From an uncultured Pelagibacteraceae bacterium (lineage in GTDB: Bacteria > Pseudomonadota > Alphaproteobacteria > Pelagibacterales > Pelagibacteraceae): a stretch of 58,824 nucleotides of DNA. A program made the position numbers and the translations under genes. The stretch spans positions 1 to 58,824 of the forward strand of contig CACJTS010000007.1 in assembly GCA_902596355.1 (NCBI GenBank), in the 5' to 3' direction. Below are positions 1-8,872 of the stretch, piece after piece. Below the pieces are notes generated by a model, which saw nothing but the letters and a program-made list of their open reading frames with translations, was not told where the DNA came from and ran no database searches. How positions within the stretch are numbered: the first letter of the stretch is position 1; every line of letters starts with the position of its first letter.

Positions 1-1
1 A

Positions 2-358
2 CCGAATTTTTGTTGGGAATGTTATTCATGTGTAAAAGCATGCCCAAATCATGCAATTGATGTAAGAGGTTATGCAGATTTTGCTCCAATGGGACATAGC
101 GTTAGAGTAAGACGTGAAGAGGAAAAAGGAACCATTTCTTGGAAAATAAAATTTAGAAACGGAACAACAAAAGACTTTGTTTCACCAATAACAACAAAAC
201 CATGGGGAAAATTTATTCCTAAACTTGCAGATGGTGAAAAAATTAAACAAGGAGAATTAAACTCACAGAGACTTTACACTGAACCTGAAGGACTAAATAT
301 CGATGGTGAACTTCCTGCAGTTCCAAAAGAGTCTTTCAAAAAAGGAGTTTATTACTAA
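2..358 (+). CDS. aprB: Adenylylsulfate (APS) reductase beta subunit, 5'-truncated
   Basis: This is the iron-sulfur electron-transfer subunit of dissimilatory APS reductase, which pairs with AprA in the cytoplasm. The frame is open from base 2, so the true start lies upstream of the window. The first visible codons read PNFCWECYSCVKACPNHAID, a CxxCxxC plus CP ferredoxin motif that binds one [4Fe-4S] cluster. The N-terminal cluster-binding part is missing. After the ferredoxin domain comes an extended C-terminal tail rich in Lys, Glu and Pro, as expected for AprB, where it wraps around AprA. The stop codon overlaps the aprA start by one base (TAATG), so the two are translationally coupled. In SAR11 the enzyme is thought to run in the sulfite-oxidising direction. 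The downstream ATG at 89 is internal to the gene. Confidence 0.9.
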   Translation, partial: PNFCWECYSCVKACPNHAIDVRGYADFAPMGHSVRVRREEEKGTISWKIKFRNGTTKDFVSPITTKPWGKFIPKLADGEKIKQGELNSQRLYTEPEGLNIDGELPAVPKESFKKGVYY

Positions 359-2217
359 TGGCTAAGCATAAAACGCATTACGAAGATTGTGATATATTAG
401 TTGTTGGTGGAGGTATGGCCGGCACTGGTGCAACTTTTGAAGCAAGGCACTGGGGTAGAGATATGAAAATTGTTTGTGTTGAAAAAGCAAACATAGATAG
501 AAGTGGGGCAGTAGCTCAAGGTCTTTACGCAATTAACTGTTACATGGGTATGCAGTGGGGCGAAAATCAACCTGAAGATCATGTTAGATACGCAAGAAAC
601 GATTTGATGGGAATGGTTAGAGAAGATTTAGGTTATGACATGGCTCGTCATGTAGACTCAACTGTTCATATGTTTGATGAGTGGGGTCTTCCCATGATGA
701 AAAATGAAGAAACTGGAAGATATTTAAGAGAAGGTAAATGGCAGATAATGATCCATGGTGAAAGTTATAAGCCAATTGTAGCAGAAGCAGCAAAAAAATC
801 TGCAGACAAAATTTATAATAGAATTATGATTACTCATCTTTTAATGGATGAGGTGCAAGAGAATAGAGTAGGTGGAGCTGTTGGGTTTAACATGAGAACA
901 GGTGATTTTCATGTATTTAGAGCAAAGGCAGTAATTGTTGCAGCAGGAGGAGCTTCACACATATTTAAACCAAGAGCTGTAGGTGAAGGTATGGGTAGAA
1001 CTTGGTATGCTCCTTGGAGTAATGGTTCTGCTTACGCATTACCAATTGCAGCTGGTGCTAAGATGACTCAAATGGAAAATAGAATTGTGTTATGTAGATT
1101 TAAAGATGGATATGGACCTGTTGGAGCTTACTTTTTACATTTAAAAACATATACACAAAATGCAAACGGTGAAAACTATGAGAAGAAATGGTACGACCAG
1201 ACCAAAGAATTAGTAGGAGAATACATAGATCACCATCCAACACCTACGTGTTTAAGAAATCATGCTTTTATTCAAGAAACAATGGCAGGTGGTGGACCAA
1301 TCCATATGGTTACAACTGAGGCTTTTCAAGATCCACATTTAGAAACTGTTGGTTGGGAAAACTTTTTAGGAATGACAGTAGGTCAAGCTGTTGTTTGGGC
1401 ATCTCAAAATATTGATCCAAAATATACAAATCCTGAATTAACAACATCTGAACCATATGTAATGGGTTCTCATGCTACTTGTTCTGGAGCTTGGGTAAGT
1501 GGACCAGAAGATTTATCTCCACCAGAGTACTTCTGGGGCTATAATAGAATGCTTACAATTGATGGATTATTTGGAGCAGGTGATACTGTTGGTGGAAGTG
1601 CTCACAAATTTTCGTCAGGCTCATTTACTGAGGGTAGATTAGCAGCAAAAGCAGCCGTAAAATACATTGAAGACAAAAAAGCTGAGGGCTTAAAGGTATC
1701 AGACCAACAATGTGAAGATTTTAAAGCTAAAGTTTACAAACCTTTAGAAAATTACACAGTTGCTCAAAATGAGATTACTGGAGGAACTGTATCTCCAAGC
1801 TATATCTCACCTATTCAAGGTTTACAACGTTTACAAAGAATAATGGATGAATATGTAGGTGGAATAGCTACGAACTATATGACTAATGCTAATATGTTAA
1901 AAAGAGGATTAGAGTTGTTGGCTTGGCTTGAGGAAGATCTTGAAAACGTAGGAGCTGAGGATTATCACCAGCTTATGAGAGCTTGGGAGCTTAAGCACAG
2001 GGCTTTAACATCTCAGTGTGTAACAGAACATACCATGTTTAGAGAAGAAACTAGATGGCCCGGGTATTATTATAGAGGCGATCATATGAAACTTGATGAT
2101 GATAATTGGCATTGTTTAACAGTTTCAAGAAGAGATCCCAAGACTGGTAAGTTTAGTATGGAGAAAGTTCCTGTCTACCATATAGTGGATGAGAACGAGA
2201 AGAAAAAAGCTTCTTAA
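358..2217 (+). CDS. aprA: Adenylylsulfate (APS) reductase alpha subunit
   Basis: This is the FAD-containing catalytic subunit interconverting APS and sulfite plus AMP. At 619 residues it is close to the family length. The N-terminal dinucleotide-binding motif is DILVVGGGMAGTGATFEAR at about residues 12-30. Other fumarate-reductase-fold hallmarks are VVAAGGASHIFKP near 200, GSHATCSGAWVSGPED near 372 and SAHKFSSGSFTEGR near 420, the last being very characteristic of AprA. It overlaps aprB by one base. With no sulfite reductase, qmo or dsr genes in view and two sulfonate desulfonation systems beside it, the likely role is oxidation of sulfite to APS. The ATP sulfurylase needed to finish the route is not in this window. 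Confidence 0.95.
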   Translation: MAKHKTHYEDCDILVVGGGMAGTGATFEARHWGRDMKIVCVEKANIDRSGAVAQGLYAINCYMGMQWGENQPEDHVRYARNDLMGMVREDLGYDMARHVDSTVHMFDEWGLPMMKNEETGRYLREGKWQIMIHGESYKPIVAEAAKKSADKIYNRIMITHLLMDEVQENRVGGAVGFNMRTGDFHVFRAKAVIVAAGGASHIFKPRAVGEGMGRTWYAPWSNGSAYALPIAAGAKMTQMENRIVLCRFKDGYGPVGAYFLHLKTYTQNANGENYEKKWYDQTKELVGEYIDHHPTPTCLRNHAFIQETMAGGGPIHMVTTEAFQDPHLETVGWENFLGMTVGQAVVWASQNIDPKYTNPELTTSEPYVMGSHATCSGAWVSGPEDLSPPEYFWGYNRMLTIDGLFGAGDTVGGSAHKFSSGSFTEGRLAAKAAVKYIEDKKAEGLKVSDQQCEDFKAKVYKPLENYTVAQNEITGGTVSPSYISPIQGLQRLQRIMDEYVGGIATNYMTNANMLKRGLELLAWLEEDLENVGAEDYHQLMRAWELKHRALTSQCVTEHTMFREETRWPGYYYRGDHMKLDDDNWHCLTVSRRDPKTGKFSMEKVPVYHIVDENEKKKAS

Positions 2218-2238
2218 TAAACTTTTCAAGTAAATTTT

Positions 2239-2589
2239 ATGGATATTTTATCTAAAACAGACGATGAGATATTTGAATTAGCCAAACCTATTTGGGATAA
2301 TTTGGTTAAATCATCTAATCTTAAAGATTATGGTGGATTTACTAAAGATTTTTCCACTCAAATGCTTTTTGGTGCTAATGAAGTAGAGCTTGGTAAGCAG
2401 TGGGCCAATAACAAGCTTATTACTAATCTTAAAGAGACTTTTGAACCTTTTGGATGTCTTAGAAGAGGAGACCATATAACAGTTCTAATTAAACAGACAA
2501 ATAAAGAGATTCCAGGAGAGTTCCTTGGAAGATTGGTTTTAGGAGTTGAGGACGATACAGTTAAAGTTTTTGGTGCTACCATCTACTAG
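2239..2589 (+). CDS. Conserved-looking 116-residue protein downstream of aprA, function unknown
   Basis: I do not recognise a family. The 116-residue product is soluble, with no signal peptide or membrane segment. The first half looks helical and acidic and the second half has alternating hydrophobic strands. The only Cys is in FGCLRRGDH near residue 73. It starts 21 bases after the aprA stop and is in the same orientation, so it is very probably cotranscribed with aprBA. The position suggests an accessory factor for APS reductase or sulfite handling, but that is inference from context only. It is not obviously AprM (a membrane anchor), because it has no hydrophobic helix. Confidence 0.75.
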   Translation: MDILSKTDDEIFELAKPIWDNLVKSSNLKDYGGFTKDFSTQMLFGANEVELGKQWANNKLITNLKETFEPFGCLRRGDHITVLIKQTNKEIPGEFLGRLVLGVEDDTVKVFGATIY

Positions 2590-2645
2590 GCAAAAAAATT
2601 TGCTTAATAATAAATAATTGTTTGACAAATTTCGTTGTGGGTGTA

Positions 2646-2792
2646 ATGACGAATTCAATGTTACTTTCTAACGTAAAAATTATAAACAAACTCTCAAATT
2701 TTAAAACAATATTTATTAAAGCAGGAATTATAGCAAGCTTAACAGCTTACTGGGGAGTGATTTTAGTTGGAACGTTTATTACTTTTAGCTAA
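2646..2792 (+). CDS. 48-residue single-helix membrane protein
   Basis: A short open frame of 48 codons starts at ATG 2646 and ends with TAA at 2790-2792. The N-terminal half is basic and polar (VKIINKLSNFKTIFIK). It is followed by one hydrophobic segment (AGIIASLTAYWGVILVGTFI) that would span the membrane once. It lies between the 116-residue aprA neighbour and the TauE/SafE exporter on the same strand. Possible roles are a small subunit or anchor for APS reductase or for the exporter. No family was recognised. An alternative ATG is at 2658. Confidence 0.5.
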   Translation: MTNSMLLSNVKIINKLSNFKTIFIKAGIIASLTAYWGVILVGTFITFS

Positions 2793-2821
2793 GTTGTTCT
2801 TTAATAACTTTAAGAATTTTT

Positions 2822-3901
2822 ATGGAAGTATTTTTACCAATAGCCCAAGTATTTGTTAATCCTGTAGAGATACTTTTGTTAAGTGCTATTGTTGGAGTTC
2901 TATCAGGCTTATTTGGGGTTGGTGGTGGTTTTTTAATGACGCCATTTCTAATTTTTTTAGGAATACCTCCTGCATATGCAGTTGCTAATGAAGCAAATAA
3001 TATTTTAGCTACATCGGTTTCAGGATCTACCACTCATTATTTAAAAAATACTTTAGATTACAAAATGGGTTCAATGATTGTTATTGGAGGAGTTATTGGA
3101 ACTTCTTTAGGAATTTATACTTTTACATATTTTAAAGGTATTGGAAAAATTGATACAGTTATCTCTCTTGCTTATATGTATATATTAGCAATAATTGGAA
3201 CTTTAATGCTAGTTGAAAGTTTGGGTGAAATAGACAAAGCAAAAAGAAACGTCGTAGTTAAAAAAAAATTACATGTTCATTATTGGATACATGGTCTTCC
3301 ATTAAGAATGAGATTTCCAAAGTCTAAATTATATGAGAGCATTTTTACTCCAATTATAATTGGTCTATTAGTTGGTTTTATTGCAGCAATTATGGGAATT
3401 GGAGGTGCATTTATTTTAGTTCCTGCAATGATTTATATAATCAAGATGCCTACTAAATTAGTTCCCGGAACGTCTTTGTTTGTAACAATTTTTGTAAGCG
3501 TGGTTGTTACTTTTCTTCATTCATTTAATTATGGATCTATAGATTTATTGCTAGTTCTCATGTTAGTTGTAGGATCAATTATAGGAGTACAGGTTGGTCA
3601 AAAATTAGGTGAAAGAATTGACAGTTCTGGTTTAAGAGCTTTATTAGCAATTTTATTGCTTATTGTGGGTATAGCAATAGCATATGATACGTTTTTTGCA
3701 GAAAAAATTATAAATGGAACCGCTAAAGTAACTAGTTCAAATTTAAATTTCTTTTCTCAATTTATAATTGATTTTTCTAAAGAGATGCCTTTCTTTTATG
3801 GACTATTTACAATTATGTTTGCAATTATTTTAGGTGTTGGTGCGGCATTTATTAGACGTTTTGTTTCAAATTTAAGAAAAAAAATATTAGTAAAATCTTA
3901 A
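2822..3901 (+). CDS. tauE: TauE/SafE family sulfite (or sulfonate) exporter
   Basis: A polytopic inner-membrane protein of 359 residues with two internally similar halves, each holding the family's glycine-rich signature: GLFGVGGGFLMTPFLIFLG near residue 30 and AAIMGIGGAFILVPAMIY near 190. Roughly eight to nine hydrophobic segments are visible, with a basic cytoplasmic loop around residues 135-165. TauE/SafE proteins export sulfite, sulfoacetate or related anions. Between aprBA and suyAB/xsc, an overflow exporter for sulfite released by desulfonation fits well. The stop overlaps the stop of the convergent yeiH-type gene by four bases, and no terminator lies between them. Substrate is inferred from context. 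Confidence 0.85.
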   Translation: MEVFLPIAQVFVNPVEILLLSAIVGVLSGLFGVGGGFLMTPFLIFLGIPPAYAVANEANNILATSVSGSTTHYLKNTLDYKMGSMIVIGGVIGTSLGIYTFTYFKGIGKIDTVISLAYMYILAIIGTLMLVESLGEIDKAKRNVVVKKKLHVHYWIHGLPLRMRFPKSKLYESIFTPIIIGLLVGFIAAIMGIGGAFILVPAMIYIIKMPTKLVPGTSLFVTIFVSVVVTFLHSFNYGSIDLLLVLMLVVGSIIGVQVGQKLGERIDSSGLRALLAILLLIVGIAIAYDTFFAEKIINGTAKVTSSNLNFFSQFIIDFSKEMPFFYGLFTIMFAIILGVGAAFIRRFVSNLRKKILVKS

Positions 3902-4998
3902 ATTAAAAAATTTTTTAAAGTTTCTATATATATTAAACTGATAATTCCAACTGTTACAGCTGCAATTAAACCAACTACAAATGGTTTATATCCCATTGAT
4001 TTAAGTTCACCTAAGTTTATTGAAATTCCTACAGCTGCCATTGCCATAGTCAGAAATACAGTTGTTAAAATTTTTAAATATTCAATAAATTGTGACCATA
4101 AATAGTAATTATCACTTTTAAATGAAAAGAATTGATCCCCTAAATTTCTCACAATAATCATACCAATGAAACCAAGTACAAAATATGGAAAAATATTTAG
4201 AATTGAGTATTTTTGTTCCTTAAATTCACCCCTATTATATAAGAAAGCAAATAAAGGAATTAATATTACCAGAAAAGTATTTCTAATTAATTTTGTTACA
4301 GTTGCTACATCTAACGTTTCAGGATTATTAAATTGTTGATCATAAATTAATCCTGCAGCTGCAACTTGAGATGTTTCATGTATTGAAGTTCCTAAAAACA
4401 ATCCAGCTTCTAAAGCATTATTATCAAAATACCATTCTGCAAAATAGGGGTAAACCAACATTGCAATCACTCCAAATAATGTAATATTAGCTATTGCATA
4501 AGCTACTTCTGTTTTTTTTGCATTGATAACTGGGGCTGTTGCTACAATCGCAGTAGCTCCACAGACGCTAGTACCAATAGCAATTAAATATGACATTTTT
4601 GATGATATAGGGACTTTTTTTATAAGGAGCTTAATCAATATTAATACACCTAAAATACAAAATATCACTAGAGGTATTGCAACAGATCCAAATTTTATAA
4701 AATCAGAAAAACTTAATCTAATACCTAAAAAAATTATTCCTAATTTTAAAATATACTGTTGGGTAAAATCCAAACCAATCATCATACCTGGTCTTGGAGT
4801 AAAAGCATTCCCCATTAATATTCCAAGCAGTATTGCAATTAGTACAGTTGAAATTGGGCTTTTTTCAGTTCCAAAAATCTCTATAGCTAATACATTATTT
4901 ATACCCTGTGAAAATAAACAAAATATTAAAGCTAAAATAACACCTGGAAAAATTGATTTAAGATACTGAAACTTAATATCCACAGAAATTTTATGCAC
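3898..4998 (-). CDS. YeiH/TauZ-type putative sulfate exporter (UPF0324, COG2855)
   Basis: A hydrophobic protein of 366 residues with about ten membrane segments. The family signatures are [15 protein letters not shown] near residue 90, [18 protein letters not shown] near 145 and [19 protein letters not shown] near 203. Members named SuyZ or TauZ accompany sulfolactate and taurine degradation genes in other alphaproteobacteria and are thought to export sulfate. Here the gene is the last of the minus-strand suyA-suyB-exporter operon and overlaps the end of suyB by eight bases, which supports the same role. Transport has been little tested biochemically in this family, so the substrate is an inference. 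Confidence 0.8.
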   Translation of the reverse strand: MHKISVDIKFQYLKSIFPGVILALIFCLFSQGINNVLAIEIFGTEKSPISTVLIAILLGILMGNAFTPRPGMMIGLDFTQQYILKLGIIFLGIRLSFSDFIKFGSVAIPLVIFCILGVLILIKLLIKKVPISSKMSYLIAIGTSVCGATAIVATAPVINAKKTEVAYAIANITLFGVIAMLVYPYFAEWYFDNNALEAGLFLGTSIHETSQVAAAGLIYDQQFNNPETLDVATVTKLIRNTFLVILIPLFAFLYNRGEFKEQKYSILNIFPYFVLGFIGMIIVRNLGDQFFSFKSDNYYLWSQFIEYLKILTTVFLTMAMAAVGISINLGELKSMGYKPFVVGLIAAVTVGIISLIYIETLKNFLI

Positions 4999-6157
4999 TT
5001 CTGTAGAGTTTAGTCATCACAAATTCTTTGTGACCTAAAGCTTCTGCACAAGTCAATCTTCCGTTAGCTACCCTTAAGGTTGTTTTGATTAGTTCATCTC
5101 CAGCTTCAGATAAATTCATTTCTCTTGAAAGAATTTTTGAAACATCACAATCAATATGTTCACTCATATTAACTGCTGTTAATGGATTTGCAGTCAACTT
5201 AATAACAGGTTCAATTGGATTTCCAATTATATTTCCCTGTCCTGTTGGGAATAAATGAATATTAAATCCACCAGCAGCTTGCAAAGTTACACATTCAGCT
5301 GCAGCAGAAGAAGTATCCATAAAATATAATCCTGGTCCTTTTTCGGGTTCTTCTGCAGGAGTCAAAACATCAATAAATTGTCTTGAACCAATTTTTTGAA
5401 AATTTCCAAAAGCTTTTTCCTCAATTGTTGTTAAACCTCCAGCAATATTACCAGCTGTGGGTTGACTTTCAGATAGGTCATCAGTAGCCTCTTTTAAAAT
5501 AAAGTCATTATAATCATTCCATGTTTTTTTAAATTTTTCTTGCGCTTCAGGAGTTTTACCTCTTTTTTCACAAACTGTTTCGGCTCCTGTAAGTTCAGAA
5601 GTTTCTCCAAAACATAAATGAACACCGAGAGGTTCAAGTTTATCCATCAAATTTCCAACTGTAGGATTTGATGCTAGACCAGATGTAGTGTCAGACTCTC
5701 CACATTTAACTGAAATCCACAAATCACTAATTGGACATTCTTCTCTTTGTTTTTCAGATGCCCATATAGAAAATTCTTGTGCTTTTTTTGATGCTTTCAT
5801 AATTGTTTCAATATCACCAGCTCCTTCAATACTAAATCCTTCAACAGGCTTACCTGTTTTAGCTACCTCATCTACAATTCTTTTTGTCCACTTAGGCTCG
5901 ATTCCAATTATAATTGCAGCTGCTACGTTAGGATTCTTTGCTGTCCCAATCATAGTTCTGAAATGTAATTCTAAGTCTGCACCAAATTGAAGTCTTCCGT
6001 AAGAATGTGGAAGAGCAATAGTACCTTTAATATTGTTTGCTACTGCCTCAGCACAAGCATTTGAAATATCATCTACTGGAAGGATAATCACATGATTTCT
6101 TGTTCCAGCTCTACCATTTTCTCTTTTGTAACCTAAAAAACTTTTTGGGATTTCCAT
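4991..6157 (-). CDS. suyB: (R)-sulfolactate sulfo-lyase large subunit, UxaA/altronate dehydratase family
   Basis: The 388-residue C-terminal-type UxaA domain protein is the catalytic half of sulfolactate sulfo-lyase, which splits 3-sulfolactate into pyruvate and sulfite. Family hallmarks are [20 protein letters not shown] at residues 7-26, [19 protein letters not shown] near 155 and [18 protein letters not shown] near 305. Conserved Cys and His residues in these blocks are expected to bind iron. It starts four bases after suyA ends and overlaps the exporter gene. The paralogous altronate or galactarate dehydratases are the main alternative, but the split small/large arrangement with an exporter and the xsc and apr neighbours favour SuyB. 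Confidence 0.85.
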   Translation of the reverse strand: MEIPKSFLGYKRENGRAGTRNHVIILPVDDISNACAEAVANNIKGTIALPHSYGRLQFGADLELHFRTMIGTAKNPNVAAAIIIGIEPKWTKRIVDEVAKTGKPVEGFSIEGAGDIETIMKASKKAQEFSIWASEKQREECPISDLWISVKCGESDTTSGLASNPTVGNLMDKLEPLGVHLCFGETSELTGAETVCEKRGKTPEAQEKFKKTWNDYNDFILKEATDDLSESQPTAGNIAGGLTTIEEKAFGNFQKIGSRQFIDVLTPAEEPEKGPGLYFMDTSSAAAECVTLQAAGGFNIHLFPTGQGNIIGNPIEPVIKLTANPLTAVNMSEHIDCDVSKILSREMNLSEAGDELIKTTLRVANGRLTCAEALGHKEFVMTKLYRSA

Positions 6158-6161
6158 AATA

Positions 6162-6446
6162 TTACCACTTCTTCGTTTTTACGTTGTGAACATGAACGTG
6201 TTCACCTTTTTTGATTGATTTAACTACTTTACCAATATCGTGACCATATTTGATTATGGTATCTCCTTCATTAAGATCTACCATAGCAATTTTATGTCCT
6301 AAAGGAATTTCATTTTCTGATTGAATGCTTACTGTTTTATCGTTTTCCATTACCCAGCACGAACAATCTTGTTTTGGAGTAATTTTTTCAATTACAACTA
6401 CTCCTACATTGTCTTTTTCGTCATGAATTATAATATCTGTGGCCAT
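6162..6446 (-). CDS. suyA: (R)-sulfolactate sulfo-lyase small subunit, SAF domain
   Basis: The 94-residue protein consists of one SAF domain. This is the small partner of UxaA-family lyases and here the small subunit of sulfolactate sulfo-lyase. Typical segments are [20 protein letters not shown] at about residues 48-67 followed by [19 protein letters not shown]. In fused altronate dehydratases this domain is the N-terminus of the same polypeptide. It is first in the suyA-suyB-exporter operon and is transcribed divergently from xsc across a 113-base control region. A function other than sulfolactate cleavage (a different hydroxy acid) is possible but less likely in this context. Confidence 0.82.
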   Translation of the reverse strand: MATDIIIHDEKDNVGVVVIEKITPKQDCSCWVMENDKTVSIQSENEIPLGHKIAMVDLNEGDTIIKYGHDIGKVVKSIKKGEHVHVHNVKTKKW

Positions 6447-6559
6447 ATCGTGTCGATTTGTTTGTTTGAATTTTGTAAAATCTTATATATTAATCGCAAA
6501 AATTAACAAACGAATTTTATAAATACTTATATTATATACTTTAGAGAGGTTCTAGTTTT
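6447..6559. promoter_or_regulatory. Shared suyA/xsc divergent control region with 21-base direct repeat
   Basis: This gap separates the divergent suyA and xsc starts. Two copies of a 21-base element beginning GAATTTT and ending CTTATAT occur at 6468-6488 and 6512-6532. They agree at 18 of 21 positions and are offset by 44 bases, about four helical turns. A good Shine-Dalgarno run (GAGAGG) at 6544-6549 serves xsc. Runs such as TTATATTAT near 6528-6536 could form the xsc -10 box with TTAACA at 6503-6508 as a -35. The repeats look like paired operator sites for a regulator acting on both operons. The repeat is seen directly; the regulatory role is inferred. Confidence 0.5.
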
Positions 6560-8344
6560 ATGACAAAAATGACAACAGAAGAAGCTTTTGTAAAAGTTTT
6601 ACAAATGCACGGCATTGAACATGCGTTCGGGATTATTGGTTCTGCCTTTATGCCAATTTCAGATATTTTTCCAGATGCAGGTATTACTTTCTGGGATGTT
6701 GCTCATGAAACAAATGGTGGTTTAATTGCTGATGGGTACTCAAGAGCAACTGGTAAAATGTCAATGGTTATTGCTCAGAACGGACCAGGAATTACTGGTT
6801 TAGTTACACCAATTAAAACAGCATATTGGAATCATACTCCACTTTTATTAGTTACACCTCAAGCAGCAAACAAAACAATGGGACAAGGTGGATTTCAAGA
6901 AGTAGAGCAAATGAATTTATTTAAAGACATGGTTTGTTATCAAGAAGAAGTAAGAGATCCGTCAAGAATGGCAGAAGTGTTAAACAGAGTTATAGAAAAA
7001 GCTATAAGAGGATCAGCTCCAGCACAAATAAATGTGCCAAGAGATTATTGGTGTCAAGTAATTGACATAGATCTTCCACCAATTGTAAGACTTGAGAGAC
7101 AAGGTGGAGGTAACGATGCTATAGCTAAAGCAGCGGACTTATTGTCTAAAGCAAAATTTCCAGTGATATTATCTGGAGCAGGAGTTGTAATTGGAGGTGC
7201 TATTGAAGCAACAAAAAAACTTGCAGAAAAATTAGACTCACCAGTTTGCTCAGGCTACCAACATAATGATAGTTTTCCAGGAAGTCATCCATTAGCAGTT
7301 GGACCTTTAGGATACAATGGATCAAAAGCTGCAATGGAATTAATTTCAAAAGCAGATGTGGTATTAGCCTTAGGAACAAGATTAAATCCATTTTCTACTT
7401 TACCTGGTTATGGAATTGATTATTGGCCAAAGAATGCAAACATTATTCAAGTTGATATTAATCCTGACAGAATAGGTTTGACTAAAAAAGTTACTGTAGG
7501 AATAAGTGGTGATGCAAAATTAGTTGCTGAACAAATTTTTGAAAAATTATCATCAAATGCTGGTGACACTGACAGACAAGCTAGAAAAGATTTAATTCAT
7601 CAAACTAAATCAGCTTGGTTACAAAAACTTTCAAGTTTAGATCATGAAGATGATGATGAAGGAACAGTTTGGAACAAAGAAGCAAGAGAAAGAGATGCAG
7701 ATAGAATGTCGCCAAGACAAGCTTGGAGAGCAATTCAAGCAGGAATGCCTGATGATGTAATTATATCAAGTGATATTGGAAACAATTGTGCTATTGGTAA
7801 TGCTTACCCAACATTCGAAAAGCCAAGAAAATATTTAGCACCAGGTTTATTTGGTCCATGTGGTTATGGTTTTCCTTCTATATTAGGTGCAAAAATTGGC
7901 TGTCCTAACACTCCTGTTATTGGATTTGCTGGTGATGGTGCTTTTGGAATAAGTATGAATGAAATGAGCTCATGTGCAAGAGAGGAGTGGCCCGCAATTA
8001 CAATGGTAATATTTAGAAATTATCAGTGGGGAGCAGAAAAAAGAAATACTACATTGTGGTTTGATAATAATTTTGTTGGAACAGAATTAGATCCAGAATT
8101 AAGTTATGCAAAAGTTGCAAATGCTTGTGGATTAAAAGGTGTAACAGTAAGAACCATGGAAGAAACCACCAATGCAATTAAACAATCATGTGAGGATCAA
8201 AATAAAGGTATCACCACATTTATTGAAGTTATTTTAAATCAAGAGCTTGGTGAGCCCTTTAGAAGAGATGCTATGAAAAAACCTGTGAGAGTTGCTGGTA
8301 TTGATAAAAAAGATATGAGGCCACAAAAATCTTTAAATGGATGA
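6560..8344 (+). CDS. xsc: Sulfoacetaldehyde acetyltransferase
   Basis: This thiamine-diphosphate enzyme converts sulfoacetaldehyde and phosphate to acetyl phosphate and sulfite, the desulfonation step for taurine, isethionate and related C2 sulfonates. It has 594 residues, the usual length. The catalytic Glu is in WDVAHETNGGLIADGYSRAT near residue 50. The C-terminal ThDP/Mg motif begins GDGAFGISMNEMSS near 458 and is followed by RNYQWGAEKRNTTLWFDNN, which is characteristic of Xsc rather than acetolactate synthase. Phosphate acetyltransferase, often next to xsc, is not seen here. It is divergent from suyAB and overlaps the next gene by eight bases, so it leads a plus-strand operon. Confidence 0.93.
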   Translation: MTKMTTEEAFVKVLQMHGIEHAFGIIGSAFMPISDIFPDAGITFWDVAHETNGGLIADGYSRATGKMSMVIAQNGPGITGLVTPIKTAYWNHTPLLLVTPQAANKTMGQGGFQEVEQMNLFKDMVCYQEEVRDPSRMAEVLNRVIEKAIRGSAPAQINVPRDYWCQVIDIDLPPIVRLERQGGGNDAIAKAADLLSKAKFPVILSGAGVVIGGAIEATKKLAEKLDSPVCSGYQHNDSFPGSHPLAVGPLGYNGSKAAMELISKADVVLALGTRLNPFSTLPGYGIDYWPKNANIIQVDINPDRIGLTKKVTVGISGDAKLVAEQIFEKLSSNAGDTDRQARKDLIHQTKSAWLQKLSSLDHEDDDEGTVWNKEARERDADRMSPRQAWRAIQAGMPDDVIISSDIGNNCAIGNAYPTFEKPRKYLAPGLFGPCGYGFPSILGAKIGCPNTPVIGFAGDGAFGISMNEMSSCAREEWPAITMVIFRNYQWGAEKRNTTLWFDNNFVGTELDPELSYAKVANACGLKGVTVRTMEETTNAIKQSCEDQNKGITTFIEVILNQELGEPFRRDAMKKPVRVAGIDKKDMRPQKSLNG

Positions 8345-8720
8345 TATTAAGATAAGCTCTAATAGAAGTTTTGGAATAGTCTTTTTTATATTATTTTTAT
8401 TTATAGCTTTTTACCCTTTAACTTATAATGATGAAATAAGAATATGGTCATTATTAATTTCTTTAACCTTTCTTGTTTTAGGTTTGATAAATTCTAAAAT
8501 TCTTACTCCTTTAAATAAAGTATGGTTTAAATTCGGAATATTTTTAGGAAAAATAATATCACCACTAATTATGGGTTTTATATTTTTTTTAGTAGTAACA
8601 CCTATAGGTATAATAATGAGATTATTGGGAAAAGATATATTAAATTTGAAATATAATAAAAATAAATCTTACTGGATTGAAAAAACTGGTCCAAAAAGTA
8701 AAATGAAAAATCAATTTTAA
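8337..8720 (+). CDS. SxtJ-family small membrane protein
   Basis: A 127-residue membrane protein with three or four hydrophobic helices and a basic C-terminus ending KSKMKNQF. The arrangement (small membrane protein, DUF5989 peptide, NodU-type carbamoyltransferase) matches the SxtJ-SxtK-SxtI set first named in the saxitoxin locus and found in many bacteria that make no toxin. The IIMRLLGKDILNLKY segment near residue 93 is typical of SxtJ-like proteins. The start lies eight bases inside xsc, giving translational coupling. Biochemical function is unknown. It may help anchor the carbamoyltransferase at the membrane. Confidence 0.75.
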   Translation: MDDIKISSNRSFGIVFFILFLFIAFYPLTYNDEIRIWSLLISLTFLVLGLINSKILTPLNKVWFKFGIFLGKIISPLIMGFIFFLVVTPIGIIMRLLGKDILNLKYNKNKSYWIEKTGPKSKMKNQF

Positions 8721-8721
8721 T

Positions 8722-8871
8722 ATGAATTTTATAGTAGAATTTTGGGAATTTCTAAAAATTAGAAAAAAATATTGGCTTTTACCAATTATAATTATTCTTG
8801 TTTTATTTGGCGGTTTAATAGTATTAACTCAAGGTTCAGCAGTAGCTCCATTTATTTATACAATTTTTTAA
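8722..8871 (+). CDS. DUF5989 (SxtK-like) 49-residue membrane peptide
   Basis: A 49-codon gene begins at ATG 8722, one base after the SxtJ-like stop, and ends at TAA 8869-8871, one base before the carbamoyltransferase start. The product begins MNFIVEFWEFLKIRKKYWLL, continues as one strongly hydrophobic helix, and then has the SAVAPFIYTIF ending typical of DUF5989. This family is almost always encoded between an SxtJ-like protein and a carbamoyltransferase, so context and sequence agree. Its role is unknown. Confidence 0.8.
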   Translation: MNFIVEFWEFLKIRKKYWLLPIIIILVLFGGLIVLTQGSAVAPFIYTIF

Positions 8872-8872
8872 A

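Noticed and set aside
2622..2653. TTGACA at 2622-2627 as a promoter for the 48-codon gene
   Set aside because: No acceptable -10 box at 16-18 bases. The matching position would overlap the start codon itself.
4523..4969. 148-codon plus-strand frame
   Set aside because: Antisense to the YeiH-type exporter gene, whose family motifs are clear. No start context or domain was found.
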